A stretch of DNA of 64,000 nt from Schlesneria paludicola DSM 18645 (GTDB taxonomy: Bacteria; Planctomycetota; Planctomycetia; Planctomycetales; Planctomycetaceae). Shown piece by piece: positions 8,039-17,473 of the stretch (the first letter of the stretch is position 1; each line of letters opens with the position of its first letter). A model generated the notes under the pieces. That model made no database searches and was not told where the DNA came from. It worked only from the letters and a program-made list of their open reading frames with translations. The DNA is taken from contig NZ_JH636434.1 in the NCBI RefSeq assembly GCF_000255655.1, forward strand, positions 3,300,716 through 3,364,715. The letters run 5' to 3'. Made by a program: the position numbers and the translations under genes.

Positions 8039-9289
8039 ATGTCTGGTCAGCGATTGTCGCGGCGCGATTGGATGCGATCGAGTTTGTCCACTGTCGGTGC
8101 ACTCGCCGCCTGGTCACCGCTGCAGCAACTGGCTCTTGCGGACGAAGTGCGTGGCAAACCGAGTTCACTCACGATCACGAAGATCGAAACGTTTCCACTT
8201 GAGCATAAACTCAGCAAGTCGGTCGGGCCTTCGGTCGCGCAGTCGAATGTCCGCGATGCGTTGCTGATCAAAATCAGCACGGACAGCGGCCTTGTTGGTT
8301 GGGGAGAAACAGCCGACGTCGGCGGGACGCATGGAATCATTGAAGAACATCTGAAACAGGTGCTGCTGGGCAAGAATCCGCTCGAACATCGCAAGTTGTG
8401 GCGGGCGATGTGGGGCGCGAATTTTGGCGATGGCCGGGCGGTCGCCTGTTGCGATCTGGCACTGCATGACCTGCGAGGAAAGGCACTGGGCCTCTCAATC
8501 AGCGACATGTATGGGGGACGTCAGCGCGACAAAGTGATGGGTTACGCGGCCGCGATGAACTACACCGTGGGGATCCCTCCTGAAGAACAGCATCCGGCCG
8601 AGGCGGCAGCACTTGCCAAACGCGGTTTCCTGGCGATGAAGATTCGCACGGGCCGCGACGGATTCAAACGCGATCTCGCAGTCATGCAAAAGATTCGTGA
8701 AGCCGTCGGTCCAGACGTGCGACTTTTGACCGATGGCAATGGAGCTTTCACGCTGCCACAAGCGGTCAAGTTCGGCAAAGAGCTGGAAAAACTGGACTTT
8801 TACTGCTTCGAAGAACCGTTGCCCCAATCGCCCAACTATGCCGGCTACGACGAACTCACGCGATCGCTCGACATTGCCATCGCGGGGGGCGAAGTCCTCG
8901 ATTCTCGCGCCACTGCAAGGGAACATCTTCTCAAACGTTCGTTCGACATCATTCAAGCCGACGTCTCGCTTTGCGGCGGAATTGCCGAAGTGCTGTTCAT
9001 CTCGGAAATGGCAAGACTATTGGGGATTCAGGCGTTGCCACACTGCTATGCCGGGGCGATTGTGATCGCCGCCAGCCTGCACGTGAACTCGCTCTTACCG
9101 CCACATTTCCAAGGATTTGCCGGCGGCGACGAACCAATGATGGAATTCGATGTCTACGAGAATCCCTTCCGTGAAGAGATCGTCACCAAGAAGTTTGAAC
9201 TGAAGAACGGTTACTTCGATGTCCCGACCGGCCCAGGACTAGGAATCGAAATTAACGAAGATCTGGTGCGGAAGTACGTGAAGAAATGA
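8039..9289 (+). CDS. Tat-exported mandelate racemase/muconate-lactonizing-type enzyme
   Basis: The 416-aa protein carries a twin-arginine type signal (LSRRDWMRSS, then LSTVGALAAWSPLQQLALA). The enolase-superfamily capping domain covers residues about 40-160 and the barrel 170-400. The barrel shows the acid/base segment FLAMKIRTGRD (K-x-R instead of the usual K-x-K), and metal-ligand regions LTDGNGAF (Asp), FEEPL (Glu) and IAGGEV (Glu), followed by QADVSLCGGI. It probably dehydrates, racemises or cycloisomerises a carboxylate substrate outside the cytoplasmic membrane, which is unusual for this normally cytoplasmic superfamily but common in planctomycete paralogues. AGGAG precedes ATG 8039. 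It is followed by a strong hairpin and a convergent dioxygenase gene. Confidence 0.9.
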   Translation: MSGQRLSRRDWMRSSLSTVGALAAWSPLQQLALADEVRGKPSSLTITKIETFPLEHKLSKSVGPSVAQSNVRDALLIKISTDSGLVGWGETADVGGTHGIIEEHLKQVLLGKNPLEHRKLWRAMWGANFGDGRAVACCDLALHDLRGKALGLSISDMYGGRQRDKVMGYAAAMNYTVGIPPEEQHPAEAAALAKRGFLAMKIRTGRDGFKRDLAVMQKIREAVGPDVRLLTDGNGAFTLPQAVKFGKELEKLDFYCFEEPLPQSPNYAGYDELTRSLDIAIAGGEVLDSRATAREHLLKRSFDIIQADVSLCGGIAEVLFISEMARLLGIQALPHCYAGAIVIAASLHVNSLLPPHFQGFAGGDEPMMEFDVYENPFREEIVTKKFELKNGYFDVPTGPGLGIEINEDLVRKYVKK

Positions 9290-9343
9290 CCGCTAAGTCC
9301 GATCGATGAGTGAATACGGAGGGCACGAAGTTCTCGAAACAAG

Positions 9344-9374
9344 CCCCGTTCGACGTGTTGATCGTCGAACGGGG
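9344..9374. terminator. Bidirectional hairpin terminator
   Basis: A perfect 12-base stem (CCCCGTTCGACG / CGTCGAACGGGG) with a 7-base loop lies between the convergent genes ending at 9289 and 9417. There is no long T-run, so its strength is uncertain. Confidence 0.75.
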
Positions 9375-9416
9375 ACTCGTTGCAATTTGATCATCGTCAG
9401 ATGACAGGGCCGATTT

Positions 9417-10169
9417 TCAGGTTTTCAGACCGAGTTCCTGATGTTGTGACTTCGACGAGGCGGTATATCGCTCGAAGGCGGCTTCGTTGCGAACCGCGCT
9501 GACTCCTTGGAAAACCATTCCGAAGCTACGACGATGCCGCGTCGTGGACTGGTTCGCATTCGCGCGGTGAATCGTATTGCCGTGGTGGATCAACACGTCG
9601 CCCGGCTTTGCGGGCACCGGTGTTTCGCGGGCTCGATCCAGATCGCTGTAGTCGGAGACCCCTTGCGAGAACCCCAGCGTCTTCGTGCGATTGTGCGGAC
9701 GAATCCCTTCGAGGTGTGAGCCTTCGATGTACCTCAGGCAGCCGTTCTCTTCATCGACATCGTCCAGCGCCAGCCACATCGTCAGAACCTGGGGTGGTTC
9801 GAGGCAGAAATAGTAATTGTCTTGATGCGGCGGAGTGGGATGCTGGGTGCTAGGGGGTTTGTTGAACCATTCCGCACCGTGCACCCAGGCCGACTCGCCC
9901 AGCAAGTTTTCGGCGGCAGCAGTCCAGAGCGGGTGCTTCAAATACTGGGCAAAGAATGGATCTTGCTGAATCCGATTCATCTGCTTCAGAGTTTCAGGAC
10001 GCGACTTGTCCTCGTAAAAGGCATCGCCGTCCGGCAAGGTGGGAACCACTTCGCGCACATAGCGATCAAGATTGTCCTTCAGTTTCTTCAATTCATCGGG
10101 GGGCAGAAAACCCCGAATGACGACGAAACCATTCGTATCGTATTCATCCTTCAAACTCGCCCAGTCCAT
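9417..10169 (-). CDS. Phytanoyl-CoA dioxygenase (PhyH) family protein
   Basis: The start ATG 10169 (MDWASLKDEY, 250 aa) has AAGGAG eight bases upstream, while a longer frame would run into the next gene. It is an Fe(II)/2-oxoglutarate dioxygenase. The metal triad is HxD in PPHQDNYYF (about residue 133) and the distal His in TIHRANANQS (about 218), with the 2-oxoglutarate Arg close behind in the RHRRSFG segment. The double-stranded beta-helix segments LTMWLALDDVDEENGCL and GSHLEGI are typical. Substrates of the family include phytanoyl-CoA, hydroxylated small molecules and natural products; none can be assigned. It is followed in the same direction by catabolic genes, with a 32-base gap to the aldo/keto reductase. 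Confidence 0.9.
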   Translation of the reverse strand: MDWASLKDEYDTNGFVVIRGFLPPDELKKLKDNLDRYVREVVPTLPDGDAFYEDKSRPETLKQMNRIQQDPFFAQYLKHPLWTAAAENLLGESAWVHGAEWFNKPPSTQHPTPPHQDNYYFCLEPPQVLTMWLALDDVDEENGCLRYIEGSHLEGIRPHNRTKTLGFSQGVSDYSDLDRARETPVPAKPGDVLIHHGNTIHRANANQSTTRHRRSFGMVFQGVSAVRNEAAFERYTASSKSQHQELGLKT

Positions 10170-10201
10170 CAGAACAGCTCCTTGGAGAAACGGACGTTTG
10201 A

Positions 10202-11140
10202 TCAATCCACTTTTCGCGGTGGCCATAAGCCAGGGTTTACGATCGTCTCGGGAAGTTCCGGAATGGCGGGGGCGATCCTCGACAGCAAGTCTGTCGGTAA
10301 CGGCCCCCGGTTCACCATCGCCAGATTGTGTTCAACTTGCGCCACGGTTTCCACGCCAGCCAGCACGCAGGTGACATCATCGAACGACAGCATATAGCGT
10401 AAGGCCAGTTCGGCCAGATCCATTCCTGCGTCCGCCGCGAGCAATGCCAGGCGGTGTCGAGCGGGCAGTACGTCGCACAGTGCCGGCGGAATGTCTTCGT
10501 CCGGCATCACCAGGAGCCCTTGCAGATACACGCTGCGAATGAAAATCGCCACGTCTCGCTGACCGGCCGCTTGGAAGACACCGCTTCGGGGATGCCGAGG
10601 ATCGAGAATGTTCGCGGGGATTTGGAGGGCCGAGAAATGTTCGTCCGCCACAAACCTGGCAGCGGGGCCGGGCCGGTTGTCGCAGGAAACACCGTAGTAC
10701 CGCAACCAGCCTTTGGCTTTCAGTTCCGCGAGCACGTTTTGATACGTGGCGTCGGCCTCACGATGAAAGAGAACCACCGGCAGGCAATCGAGCCTGAGGC
10801 GTTGTCGCGATTCACTGACCGATTTTTCAATGGCGATTCGTGCCGCCTGTGGATCGGCGAGTTCCGCAGGCGTGAGAGCGCGGACTTTCGTGACAATGGT
10901 GACGCGGTTGGCCGCGCCCAGCTCGTCGAGGGCGCGCCCCAGAACGTCTTCACTCGTTCCATAGGCCGCGGCGGTGTCGAAGCAATTGACACCGCCTTCG
11001 ATCGCCGCCGACAGCATGTCGACGACATGGCGAAAGTCGGGTTGCCCTGTTCGATTGGCCACTCCATAAGGCAGTCCGAATTGGACAGTCCCCAGCATCA
11101 GGCGGGAGAGGTGGAACTCTTTCCAGGCTTTGGTCAGCAT
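10202..11140 (-). CDS. Aldo/keto reductase
   Basis: This 312-aa protein is an NAD(P)H-dependent oxidoreductase with the AKR barrel. It shows MLGTVQFGLPYGVAN at the start, the FDTAAAYGTSE segment holding catalytic Asp and Tyr, VTKV (Lys), and VVLFHREAD (His), so the tetrad is complete. GGGAG lies about 9 bases before ATG 11140. It is most like the group that oxidises or reduces deoxy or amino sugars and lactaldehydes. It shares orientation and close spacing with the PhyH gene downstream, which suggests one transcript. The substrate is unknown. Confidence 0.9.
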   Translation of the reverse strand: MLTKAWKEFHLSRLMLGTVQFGLPYGVANRTGQPDFRHVVDMLSAAIEGGVNCFDTAAAYGTSEDVLGRALDELGAANRVTIVTKVRALTPAELADPQAARIAIEKSVSESRQRLRLDCLPVVLFHREADATYQNVLAELKAKGWLRYYGVSCDNRPGPAARFVADEHFSALQIPANILDPRHPRSGVFQAAGQRDVAIFIRSVYLQGLLVMPDEDIPPALCDVLPARHRLALLAADAGMDLAELALRYMLSFDDVTCVLAGVETVAQVEHNLAMVNRGPLPTDLLSRIAPAIPELPETIVNPGLWPPRKVD

Positions 11141-11306
11141 GCCGTACGACTCCCGTTGATGGAAATCGGCAGAGTGATCATGCGCATTGTGCAGAGCGAA
11201 CGCGTGTGCTCTGGCGGCAGGCCTTGGGAGGAACGCGATCCTCTACGAGTCGCGACTAAACGAAACGCAAGAAGAACTGTCATGTGACGAAGACTGTACC
11301 AATGGG

Positions 11307-12419
11307 TCATGACAACTGTCCCGACGCTTCGATGGGCCAGACCTCCACCACACGGCCGTTTTCATGCACGACGATCTCGCGATAGAGATTGCAGGTCGTG
11401 CAGGCATGGCTGGGGATCAGATGGAGCACTTGTCCAATCTTCCAATCGGGAGCCTTTTGAATCACCACATGTTCTTCGGCCAAAAAGAACGGGACTTCGA
11501 TGTCTGGAAAACCACGAATGGCCGGGACACCGAATTCCCCCCCTGCACCTTTGACGCCGATATCAAGTACCGCCTTCTGCGGGGCAGGGCGGCTGATCAC
11601 GCGAACCAAGACCGACAGGGCAATTTCGAACTCAGGAATCAGGCGATGATACTGGCGGTCCATCGTCGCATAGGTTCCAGCCTGCACCTCATCAACACCG
11701 TCCATCACACCGGTGATGTCGTAAGTCGCGCTGGAACAGCCACTGATGCAGCCGACGGGAATTCCAGCCGCTTCGATCAAGCGCCGGGTGTCCACAGCCA
11801 ATTGCATGGCCGCGCGGGCCTTTGCTGTTCGCTCGGCGCGATCCACGACATTGACAAGATGTCCTTCAAACGCCTGCAGACCTGCAAATCGGATCCCCGG
11901 CAGATCAACGATTCGACGCGCCAACTCAAGAGCCGGATCTCCGCAGGGGATGCCACAGCGGCCCATTCCGATATCGACCTCGATCAGCAGATCGACGTTG
12001 ACACCGGCTGCTGCGGCGGCCTTCGAGATGGCGAGTGCTTGTTCAACATGATCGATTGCAACCGCCACGCGAGCCTGCTTTGCCAGTCGGACCAGTCGGG
12101 CGATTTTCGGTTCACCCACCACCTGATTCGCCACTAGGACGTTGGTGAATTCGTGCGCGACCAGAATTTCAGCCTCGCCCAATTTGGCACACGTCATCCC
12201 CACCGCACCGGCCGCCATCTGCCGTCTGGCCAAGGTCACGCACTTATGATTCTTGAAATGCGGCCGCAGCTTGGCAGGACGGTTTTTGAAGAAATCCGCC
12301 ATCCGAGCCAAGTTTCGATCCGAGATCTGTCGATCCAAGAGCAGCGTAGGCGTATCAAGCTCGTCCACGGTCAGCCCAATTCGCGGATCGGGCGTGGAGG
12401 GAGCTGCTATTCCGGCCAT
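11307..12419 (-). CDS. D-threonine aldolase / D-serine dehydratase-like PLP enzyme
   Basis: The 370-aa protein has the alanine-racemase-type N-terminal barrel followed by a D-serine-dehydratase-like C-terminal domain. The PLP lysine is expected in RPHFKNHKC (about residues 52-60). The metal-binding His/Cys pair typical of this group is in PSHACTTCN near residue 345. Known members cleave D-threonine or 3-hydroxy-D-aspartate, or dehydrate D-serine; any of these would yield an aldehyde or oxo acid. The ATG at 12419 overlaps the end of the upstream aldehyde dehydrogenase gene by 13 bases, indicating translational coupling. The pairing suggests that the aldehyde released here is oxidised by that dehydrogenase. 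Confidence 0.88.
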   Translation of the reverse strand: MAGIAAPSTPDPRIGLTVDELDTPTLLLDRQISDRNLARMADFFKNRPAKLRPHFKNHKCVTLARRQMAAGAVGMTCAKLGEAEILVAHEFTNVLVANQVVGEPKIARLVRLAKQARVAVAIDHVEQALAISKAAAAAGVNVDLLIEVDIGMGRCGIPCGDPALELARRIVDLPGIRFAGLQAFEGHLVNVVDRAERTAKARAAMQLAVDTRRLIEAAGIPVGCISGCSSATYDITGVMDGVDEVQAGTYATMDRQYHRLIPEFEIALSVLVRVISRPAPQKAVLDIGVKGAGGEFGVPAIRGFPDIEVPFFLAEEHVVIQKAPDWKIGQVLHLIPSHACTTCNLYREIVVHENGRVVEVWPIEASGQLS

Positions 12420-13879
12420 GGAGACTTCTCCGTTGAGAGTGAATAGATTACGGCTTTGGAACTGGTGTACTCGTGGACGGTTTCTTCGTAACCCAATTCC
12501 GCGCCGATTCCGCTGAGCTTATATCCAAACACGGGGACGTTTGGACGCAGTGCACCACCACCGTTGATGGTGATGCGGCCAGCTTTCAATTGACGAGCCA
12601 CTCGCAAGGCGCGGGTGCCGTCGGTCGACCAGATATTCGCCATCAGGCCAAAGTCGCAATCGTTGGCGATCCGGACAGCCTCAGCTTCGTCACGGTACGT
12701 CAAGACGCTCAGGACCGGTCCGAATACCTCTTCGCGGGCGATCGTCATGGGAGCTTTGACGCCGTCGAAGATCGTCGGGGGAAAAAAGCAATTCTCCGTG
12801 GTCGTCGGCACGGGCCCGGTCAACACGCATCGCGCCCCTTCGCTTTTCGCCACGTCGACATAGCGTTTGACGGTGGCGAGATGCTGGGGATTGGCGAGGC
12901 ACCCCAGTTGAATATTGGGATCGGTGGGATCGCCCTGTCGCAATGACTTCACTTTGGCGACGATGCGTTCGAGCAGGTCGGCATGCTGACTTTCATGGAC
13001 CAGCAATCGCGACCCGGCGACACAGACTTGTCCCAGGTTGAAGAAGATTCCCGTGATCACACCATTGACGACGTTCTCAATCGGGGCATCCGGGAAGACC
13101 AGACTGGGGGTCTTCCCCCCCAGTTCGAGCATCACGCCTTTCATACCGATTTTGGCCGCTTCGAGCATCTGCACGCCCGTCTGATGCCGACCTGTGAAGG
13201 TGATCTTGTCGATCCCACGATGCCGGATCAGCGGCGTACCGGTTTCGGCCCCGGTCCCGTGAATGACGTTGATCACGCCTTCGGGGAAGCCGACTTCCTG
13301 GGCGAGTTCGGCGACCATCAAAGCCGACAGTGGCGAGACTTCCGACGGCTTAAGAACCACCGTGTTTCCACATGCCAGAATCGGCGCCAACTTGATCGCC
13401 AGATTGGTGAGCGGAAAGTTCCAAGGAACAATCGCCGCGATGACACCCATTGGCTCGCGAAACTGCATGGTGACGTTATCGGGCAACGTCCCGTAACACT
13501 TCCCCGCGATTTTGTCCGGCAATCCGGCGTAGCTCTCGAACAGATCGGCTGCGCAGGGAACGTCAAACCCCCGAGTATCGCGAATCGGCTTCCCCACATT
13601 CAGCGTATCGGTCATCGCGAAGTCGTCGAGCCGTTCGCGAATCTTTTGTGCGAGCTGATAGAGCATCCGTCCACGAACGAGAGCATCAAGTCGCGGCCAG
13701 GGGCCTTCGTCGAACGCCCGACGCGCGGCAAGGACAGCTCGATCGACATCCTCCGCTTCCGCGATGGCGACGGCGGCCAGCACTTTGCCGGTGGCGGGAT
13801 TCATGACATCCCACGTTCGGCCAGCCGATCCGTCGACCCACTTTCCATCGATGAACAGTTGATTGGGCCAGGCTTTCAT
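12407..13879 (-). CDS. NAD(P)-dependent aldehyde dehydrogenase
   Basis: ATG 13879 (MKAWPNQLFIDGKW) with GAGG seven bases upstream gives a 490-aa protein of normal family length; the frame extends further upstream but without ALDH similarity. Family motifs are PWNFPL (catalytic Asn), KPSEVSPLSAL, TFTGRHQTG, LELGGKTPSLV (general-base Glu) and the nucleophile Cys in LGQVCVAGS. The C-terminus ELGYEETVHEYTSSKAV is typical of the betaine-/gamma-aminoaldehyde and retinal-type class. It overlaps the downstream PLP-enzyme gene by 13 bases and follows the propeller gene by 28 bases, so all three likely form one operon. Confidence 0.95.
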   Translation of the reverse strand: MKAWPNQLFIDGKWVDGSAGRTWDVMNPATGKVLAAVAIAEAEDVDRAVLAARRAFDEGPWPRLDALVRGRMLYQLAQKIRERLDDFAMTDTLNVGKPIRDTRGFDVPCAADLFESYAGLPDKIAGKCYGTLPDNVTMQFREPMGVIAAIVPWNFPLTNLAIKLAPILACGNTVVLKPSEVSPLSALMVAELAQEVGFPEGVINVIHGTGAETGTPLIRHRGIDKITFTGRHQTGVQMLEAAKIGMKGVMLELGGKTPSLVFPDAPIENVVNGVITGIFFNLGQVCVAGSRLLVHESQHADLLERIVAKVKSLRQGDPTDPNIQLGCLANPQHLATVKRYVDVAKSEGARCVLTGPVPTTTENCFFPPTIFDGVKAPMTIAREEVFGPVLSVLTYRDEAEAVRIANDCDFGLMANIWSTDGTRALRVARQLKAGRITINGGGALRPNVPVFGYKLSGIGAELGYEETVHEYTSSKAVIYSLSTEKSPWPE

Positions 13880-13907
13880 CAGGAGACCTCGCTGGAATTC
13901 AGAACAA

Positions 13908-15428
13908 TCAGGGAAGGAAATGAAACGAGTAGAGATCTGCGTCTTTGAGGGCGATTCGCAACCGGATGGCTTGGCCAGCCAGCGCACTGACATCGGCGCC
14001 GGCCTTCCATGCCACTTCTCGATCGATTTCGTTGCCGATTTGCTCACGGCAATCCGCCAGAGTGAAGCCTGGGAACGGCTTTCCGCCGGCGTCCTGCAAT
14101 TCAAACCGCACTCCACCGCCCGCGGACGTGGCAAAGTTGATTCGCAGACTCTTGCCCGAGAACACTACCGGCTTTGTCACCAATTCGCCCTCTTTCACAC
14201 CCGCCCGCACCGAGGCGAATCCGTCGAGTCGCAGGGAATATCGGCGAACATGGGCGGTCGGCTGGGCGTAATCCTGACTGACGTAAAGAGACAGTTCGGT
14301 CGGGCTGGTTTGAATTAGATTCAATGCAGGATAGTTGGTTCGCGAAACCCAGTTTTGTGGTCCGATTCCGGGTTTGATGAATCCTTCCAGAAACGTGCGA
14401 TCGTAGATATGACCGCCACGGGTACTCATCAGGATCGCATCAGACGTATCTTTGAAATAGTCGGGATTCACATGAATCGCCTGTGCTTGCTCGGCCGTCA
14501 GAACTTGCCGATCGGGAAAGAATCTTGCGGCAATGGCCAGATAGATGTGCGGCGCCCGGAAGTAAGGCGAAGTCTGGTTCGTATAAAGGTGCTCGGCAGG
14601 GGCAGGTCGCGCGCCTGATCCGTCGTCGTGCTGTTGTTCCATCATCTCGGCAGGCGCCCAGTTCACAAAATCAGGACTGGTCGAACGAGCGATCCGGCGA
14701 AGTCCGTCCCACACGCGAAAGTAACAGACAAATGTCCGTTCGTGCTCAGACCAGAATGCGAGATTCTGGGAATCGAACAGGTGTGAGAAAGGGAACGTCA
14801 TCTGCTTCGGCCCCAGAATGGGTTCCTCACGCAGTTTCTTCCAATGAATTCCATCGGCCGAGACATAAGCAAACAGCGCCTTCCCGGTCCCCCCGATCGC
14901 CTTATATCGTTCATCGGCGGCAACGCCTGGACGAGGATCGATCGTCGGACAAAAGTTGTGCGTGACCGGTGCTGCGTCGGCCAGGACAATGTTATTCGCG
15001 CGGCTTCCTTCAAACTCAAACAGGCCCAGTTCCGGCTTCGTCCACTTGATACCGTCACGCGATTCGGCCGTGCAGGTCCGTTCATGCGGACTACCATCCG
15101 GCCCCAATTTGGAGATACCCCGGTAGAACATCCGGAAGCGATCATGATCCTTCAAGATCGTGACGTAACCCCCGTGCGGTCCTTCCCACGGATGGTCAAA
15201 TCGCAACACGGAACCTTCGTCGCGCGGTTCGTGCAGTCGGAGTTCCGCGTTCGTCAAAGTGTCGATCAGAAGTCGATCGACGAACAGTTCTCGCCGTGAT
15301 CCAATAAAGGTGCCCGACTCTGTGTTGCTGGCCTGCGCCCACACGAGCGACGAACCTGAAACAGCGCTGAGAACGGCCATGACCGCCCAGCGCCGAAACA
15401 TCACCGCGAAAGATCCGGTCGAACGCAT
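13908..15428 (-). CDS. Exported beta-propeller (glycosidase-like) protein, paralogue of the 2263 gene
   Basis: I choose ATG 15428 (MRSTGSFAVMFRRW, 506 aa), preceded by GAGGGG at about 9 bases. The N-terminus then has a clean Sec signal (AVMAVLSAVSGSSLVWAQA). The mature protein begins with SRRELFVDRLLIDTL, a start often seen in planctomycete glycosyl-hydrolase-like proteins. Blade motifs include RFRMFYRG, CTAESRDGIKWTKPELG and FEGSRANN, matching the protein at 2263-3912. The last 100 residues form a separate beta-sandwich-like part ending ALKDADLYSFHFLP. It heads the transcription unit with the aldehyde dehydrogenase and PLP enzyme. A carbohydrate-binding or hydrolysing role is inferred. Confidence 0.82.
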   Translation of the reverse strand: MRSTGSFAVMFRRWAVMAVLSAVSGSSLVWAQASNTESGTFIGSRRELFVDRLLIDTLTNAELRLHEPRDEGSVLRFDHPWEGPHGGYVTILKDHDRFRMFYRGISKLGPDGSPHERTCTAESRDGIKWTKPELGLFEFEGSRANNIVLADAAPVTHNFCPTIDPRPGVAADERYKAIGGTGKALFAYVSADGIHWKKLREEPILGPKQMTFPFSHLFDSQNLAFWSEHERTFVCYFRVWDGLRRIARSTSPDFVNWAPAEMMEQQHDDGSGARPAPAEHLYTNQTSPYFRAPHIYLAIAARFFPDRQVLTAEQAQAIHVNPDYFKDTSDAILMSTRGGHIYDRTFLEGFIKPGIGPQNWVSRTNYPALNLIQTSPTELSLYVSQDYAQPTAHVRRYSLRLDGFASVRAGVKEGELVTKPVVFSGKSLRINFATSAGGGVRFELQDAGGKPFPGFTLADCREQIGNEIDREVAWKAGADVSALAGQAIRLRIALKDADLYSFHFLP

Positions 15429-15651
15429 CTGCTGTCGCCCCTCAATGAATCGGTCGATCATCGCTACGACGTCGCCAGGCGAACGCGTCAATTGAACGAT
15501 GGCACAGAACCCACCCTTTCAATCGAGGAAATGTTCGCCGCGGCAATGGCCCGTGCAGTATGAAGTCCCCGGCAGCGAGATGCAATTCGCCGCGAAACCT
15601 CACCCTGTTCGGAACACCGCACCGTTCGAAACACTGCAGGTGGCGATGCCG

Positions 15652-16791
15652 TTACCGCCACATCAGGGCATCACGGGCGGCGCGAGCGGTCTGCTCGGCC
15701 TCATCGACGTTGTCAGACAACACGGTCAGGTGGCCCATTTTTCGACCGATTCGTGCGGCCTGCTTGCCGTACAGATGCAACTTCAAATTCGGATGCGCGA
15801 GCGCAGCGGGCCAATTCGGCTCACCAGGCTCCCAGACATCGCCCAGCAGATTCGCCATGGCAGATGGCGAGCGAAGCTCTGACGAACCGAGCGGCAAACC
15901 ACAAATCGCGCGCACTTGCTGCTCGAATTGGCAGGTCACGTGGGCGTCGATCGTCAGATGGCCTGAATTGTGGGGTCGCGGTGCCGTTTCATTGATCAGC
16001 AGTTCGCCCGAGCGTGTGACGAAGAATTCGACGCACAGGACCCCGACGACGTTAAGCGATTCGACCACCGCGCGGGCGATTTCGATTGCTTGCTTCGCGA
16101 CCGATGCAGGAACCCTCGCCGGACAGACGGACACATCCAGGATGTGATTGTGGTGTGCGTTCCCGATTGGACCGTAGCTAACGAACTGGCCATCGAGTCC
16201 GCGTGCGGCGACGACGGAGATTTCGCAATCGAAATCGATGAACGATTCCAGAATGGCTTTCGGGACGTTCAGTGATGCCCAAGCGGTGGCGGCGGCATCG
16301 ACCGATCGAATGACGACCTGGCCTTTGCCGTCGTAGCCCCAGTCGGCGGTCTTCAGAACGGATGGGATTCCCTGCTTTTTGAGTCCAGCGAGGAGTTCGT
16401 CGACCGATGTCACAGAGACAAACGGGGTGACGGGCAATCCCGCATCACGCAGAAACGTTTTTTCTCGTAGACGATTTTGTGACGTGTAGAGCACACTGCC
16501 GGCCGGGCGAACGGGGCCGAACCGATTACAAACTTCGGTGGTTTCCGCTGGCACATTTTCAAATTCAAATGTGACGACCGAAACGCCTTTGGCGAATTCC
16601 GCCACGCGATCCAGGTCGTGGTAGTCGGCTTGAATTTCAAGATCCGCCACCTGCCCCGTGGGAGTCTCGTGATCGGGCGACAACACGTGAACGCGATAGC
16701 CCAGGCGTCGCGCGGCGATCGTGAACATGCGACCGAGTTGACCGCTGCCGAGCACACCCAGGGTGGCGCCGGGAAGAATTGGTTTTGTCAT
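15652..16791 (-). CDS. purK: 5-(carboxyamino)imidazole ribonucleotide synthase PurK
   Basis: PurK uses ATP and bicarbonate to convert AIR to N5-CAIR in de novo purine synthesis. The 379-aa protein has the pre-ATP-grasp Rossmann part ([11 protein letters not shown]), the ATP-grasp core with [12 protein letters not shown] and the metal-binding tail [13 protein letters not shown], then the C-terminal PurK domain. Its ATG overlaps the purE stop codon in the arrangement ATGA (16788-16791), so translation of the two is coupled. The product goes straight to PurE. Confidence 0.97.
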   Translation of the reverse strand: MTKPILPGATLGVLGSGQLGRMFTIAARRLGYRVHVLSPDHETPTGQVADLEIQADYHDLDRVAEFAKGVSVVTFEFENVPAETTEVCNRFGPVRPAGSVLYTSQNRLREKTFLRDAGLPVTPFVSVTSVDELLAGLKKQGIPSVLKTADWGYDGKGQVVIRSVDAAATAWASLNVPKAILESFIDFDCEISVVAARGLDGQFVSYGPIGNAHHNHILDVSVCPARVPASVAKQAIEIARAVVESLNVVGVLCVEFFVTRSGELLINETAPRPHNSGHLTIDAHVTCQFEQQVRAICGLPLGSSELRSPSAMANLLGDVWEPGEPNWPAALAHPNLKLHLYGKQAARIGRKMGHLTVLSDNVDEAEQTARAARDALMWR

Positions 16792-17291
16792 GGGAGCGTA
16801 TCTCCCAATACGCGATCTCGTTGTCGTGTTTGGAATTCGTGAAGTTTGGTTCGTAGCTCTGGCCGTGATGCGGCCAGCACACGTACTGCCAGCAGACCGG
16901 CGTTTTTCGCACCGGCTTCGCCAATCGCCAGGGTGCCGACGGGAATCCCCCCGGGCATCTGCACGATGGAAAGCAACGAGTCTAATCCGTTGAGGGCTTT
17001 GCTTTGAACGGGGACACCCAGGACCGGCAGGACGGTTTGCGACGCCACCATGCCCGGCAAGTGCGCCGCACCACCGGCCCCAGCGATAATGACTTCCAAT
17101 CCTCGCGTTTCGGCGGCCGCCGAGTATTCACACATCAGTTCCGGGGTCCGATGCGCAGAAACGATCCGGCACTCGTGCGGCACGCCGAATTCCGTCAGCA
17201 TTTCGGATGCATGTCGCATCGTTTCCCAATCGGATCGGCTACCCATAATCACCCCGACAAGGGGGGCGGGCGGGCTGGAATCGGTCATCAA
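16788..17291 (-). CDS. purE: N5-carboxyaminoimidazole ribonucleotide mutase PurE
   Basis: This 167-aa protein is a class-I PurE, which moves the carboxyl group of N5-CAIR to form CAIR. Diagnostic segments are [37 protein letters not shown] and the [20 protein letters not shown] region. The C-terminal helix is of ordinary length. It is the first gene of a two-gene purEK operon with a 4-base overlap. Being class I fits the presence of PurK next to it. Confidence 0.97.
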   Translation of the reverse strand: MMTDSSPPAPLVGVIMGSRSDWETMRHASEMLTEFGVPHECRIVSAHRTPELMCEYSAAAETRGLEVIIAGAGGAAHLPGMVASQTVLPVLGVPVQSKALNGLDSLLSIVQMPGGIPVGTLAIGEAGAKNAGLLAVRVLAASRPELRTKLHEFQTRQRDRVLGDTLP

Positions 17292-17473
17292 TCGTCCTGT
17301 CGGCGCGAAAAACAGAGGTCGTCAACTTGCCCGAATGACAAGCTTTTGCAACGTCATGTTGGCGATTCTGTCCGTAAGTTCAAGCGGCCATCGGCGAAAG
17401 TTCAGGATCAAGCAGACCGGATCGACGTTTTCTGTCCATTTCGTCATGAATGGAAGCGATTGAAGAATTCGTT

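Noticed and set aside
10454-11287. 277-codon plus-strand frame opposite the aldo/keto reductase
   Set aside because: The minus strand encodes a complete AKR with all four catalytic residues; the plus frame has no motifs.
12983-13948. 321-codon plus-strand frame opposite the aldehyde dehydrogenase
   Set aside because: It is an antisense shadow of a protein with full ALDH motifs.
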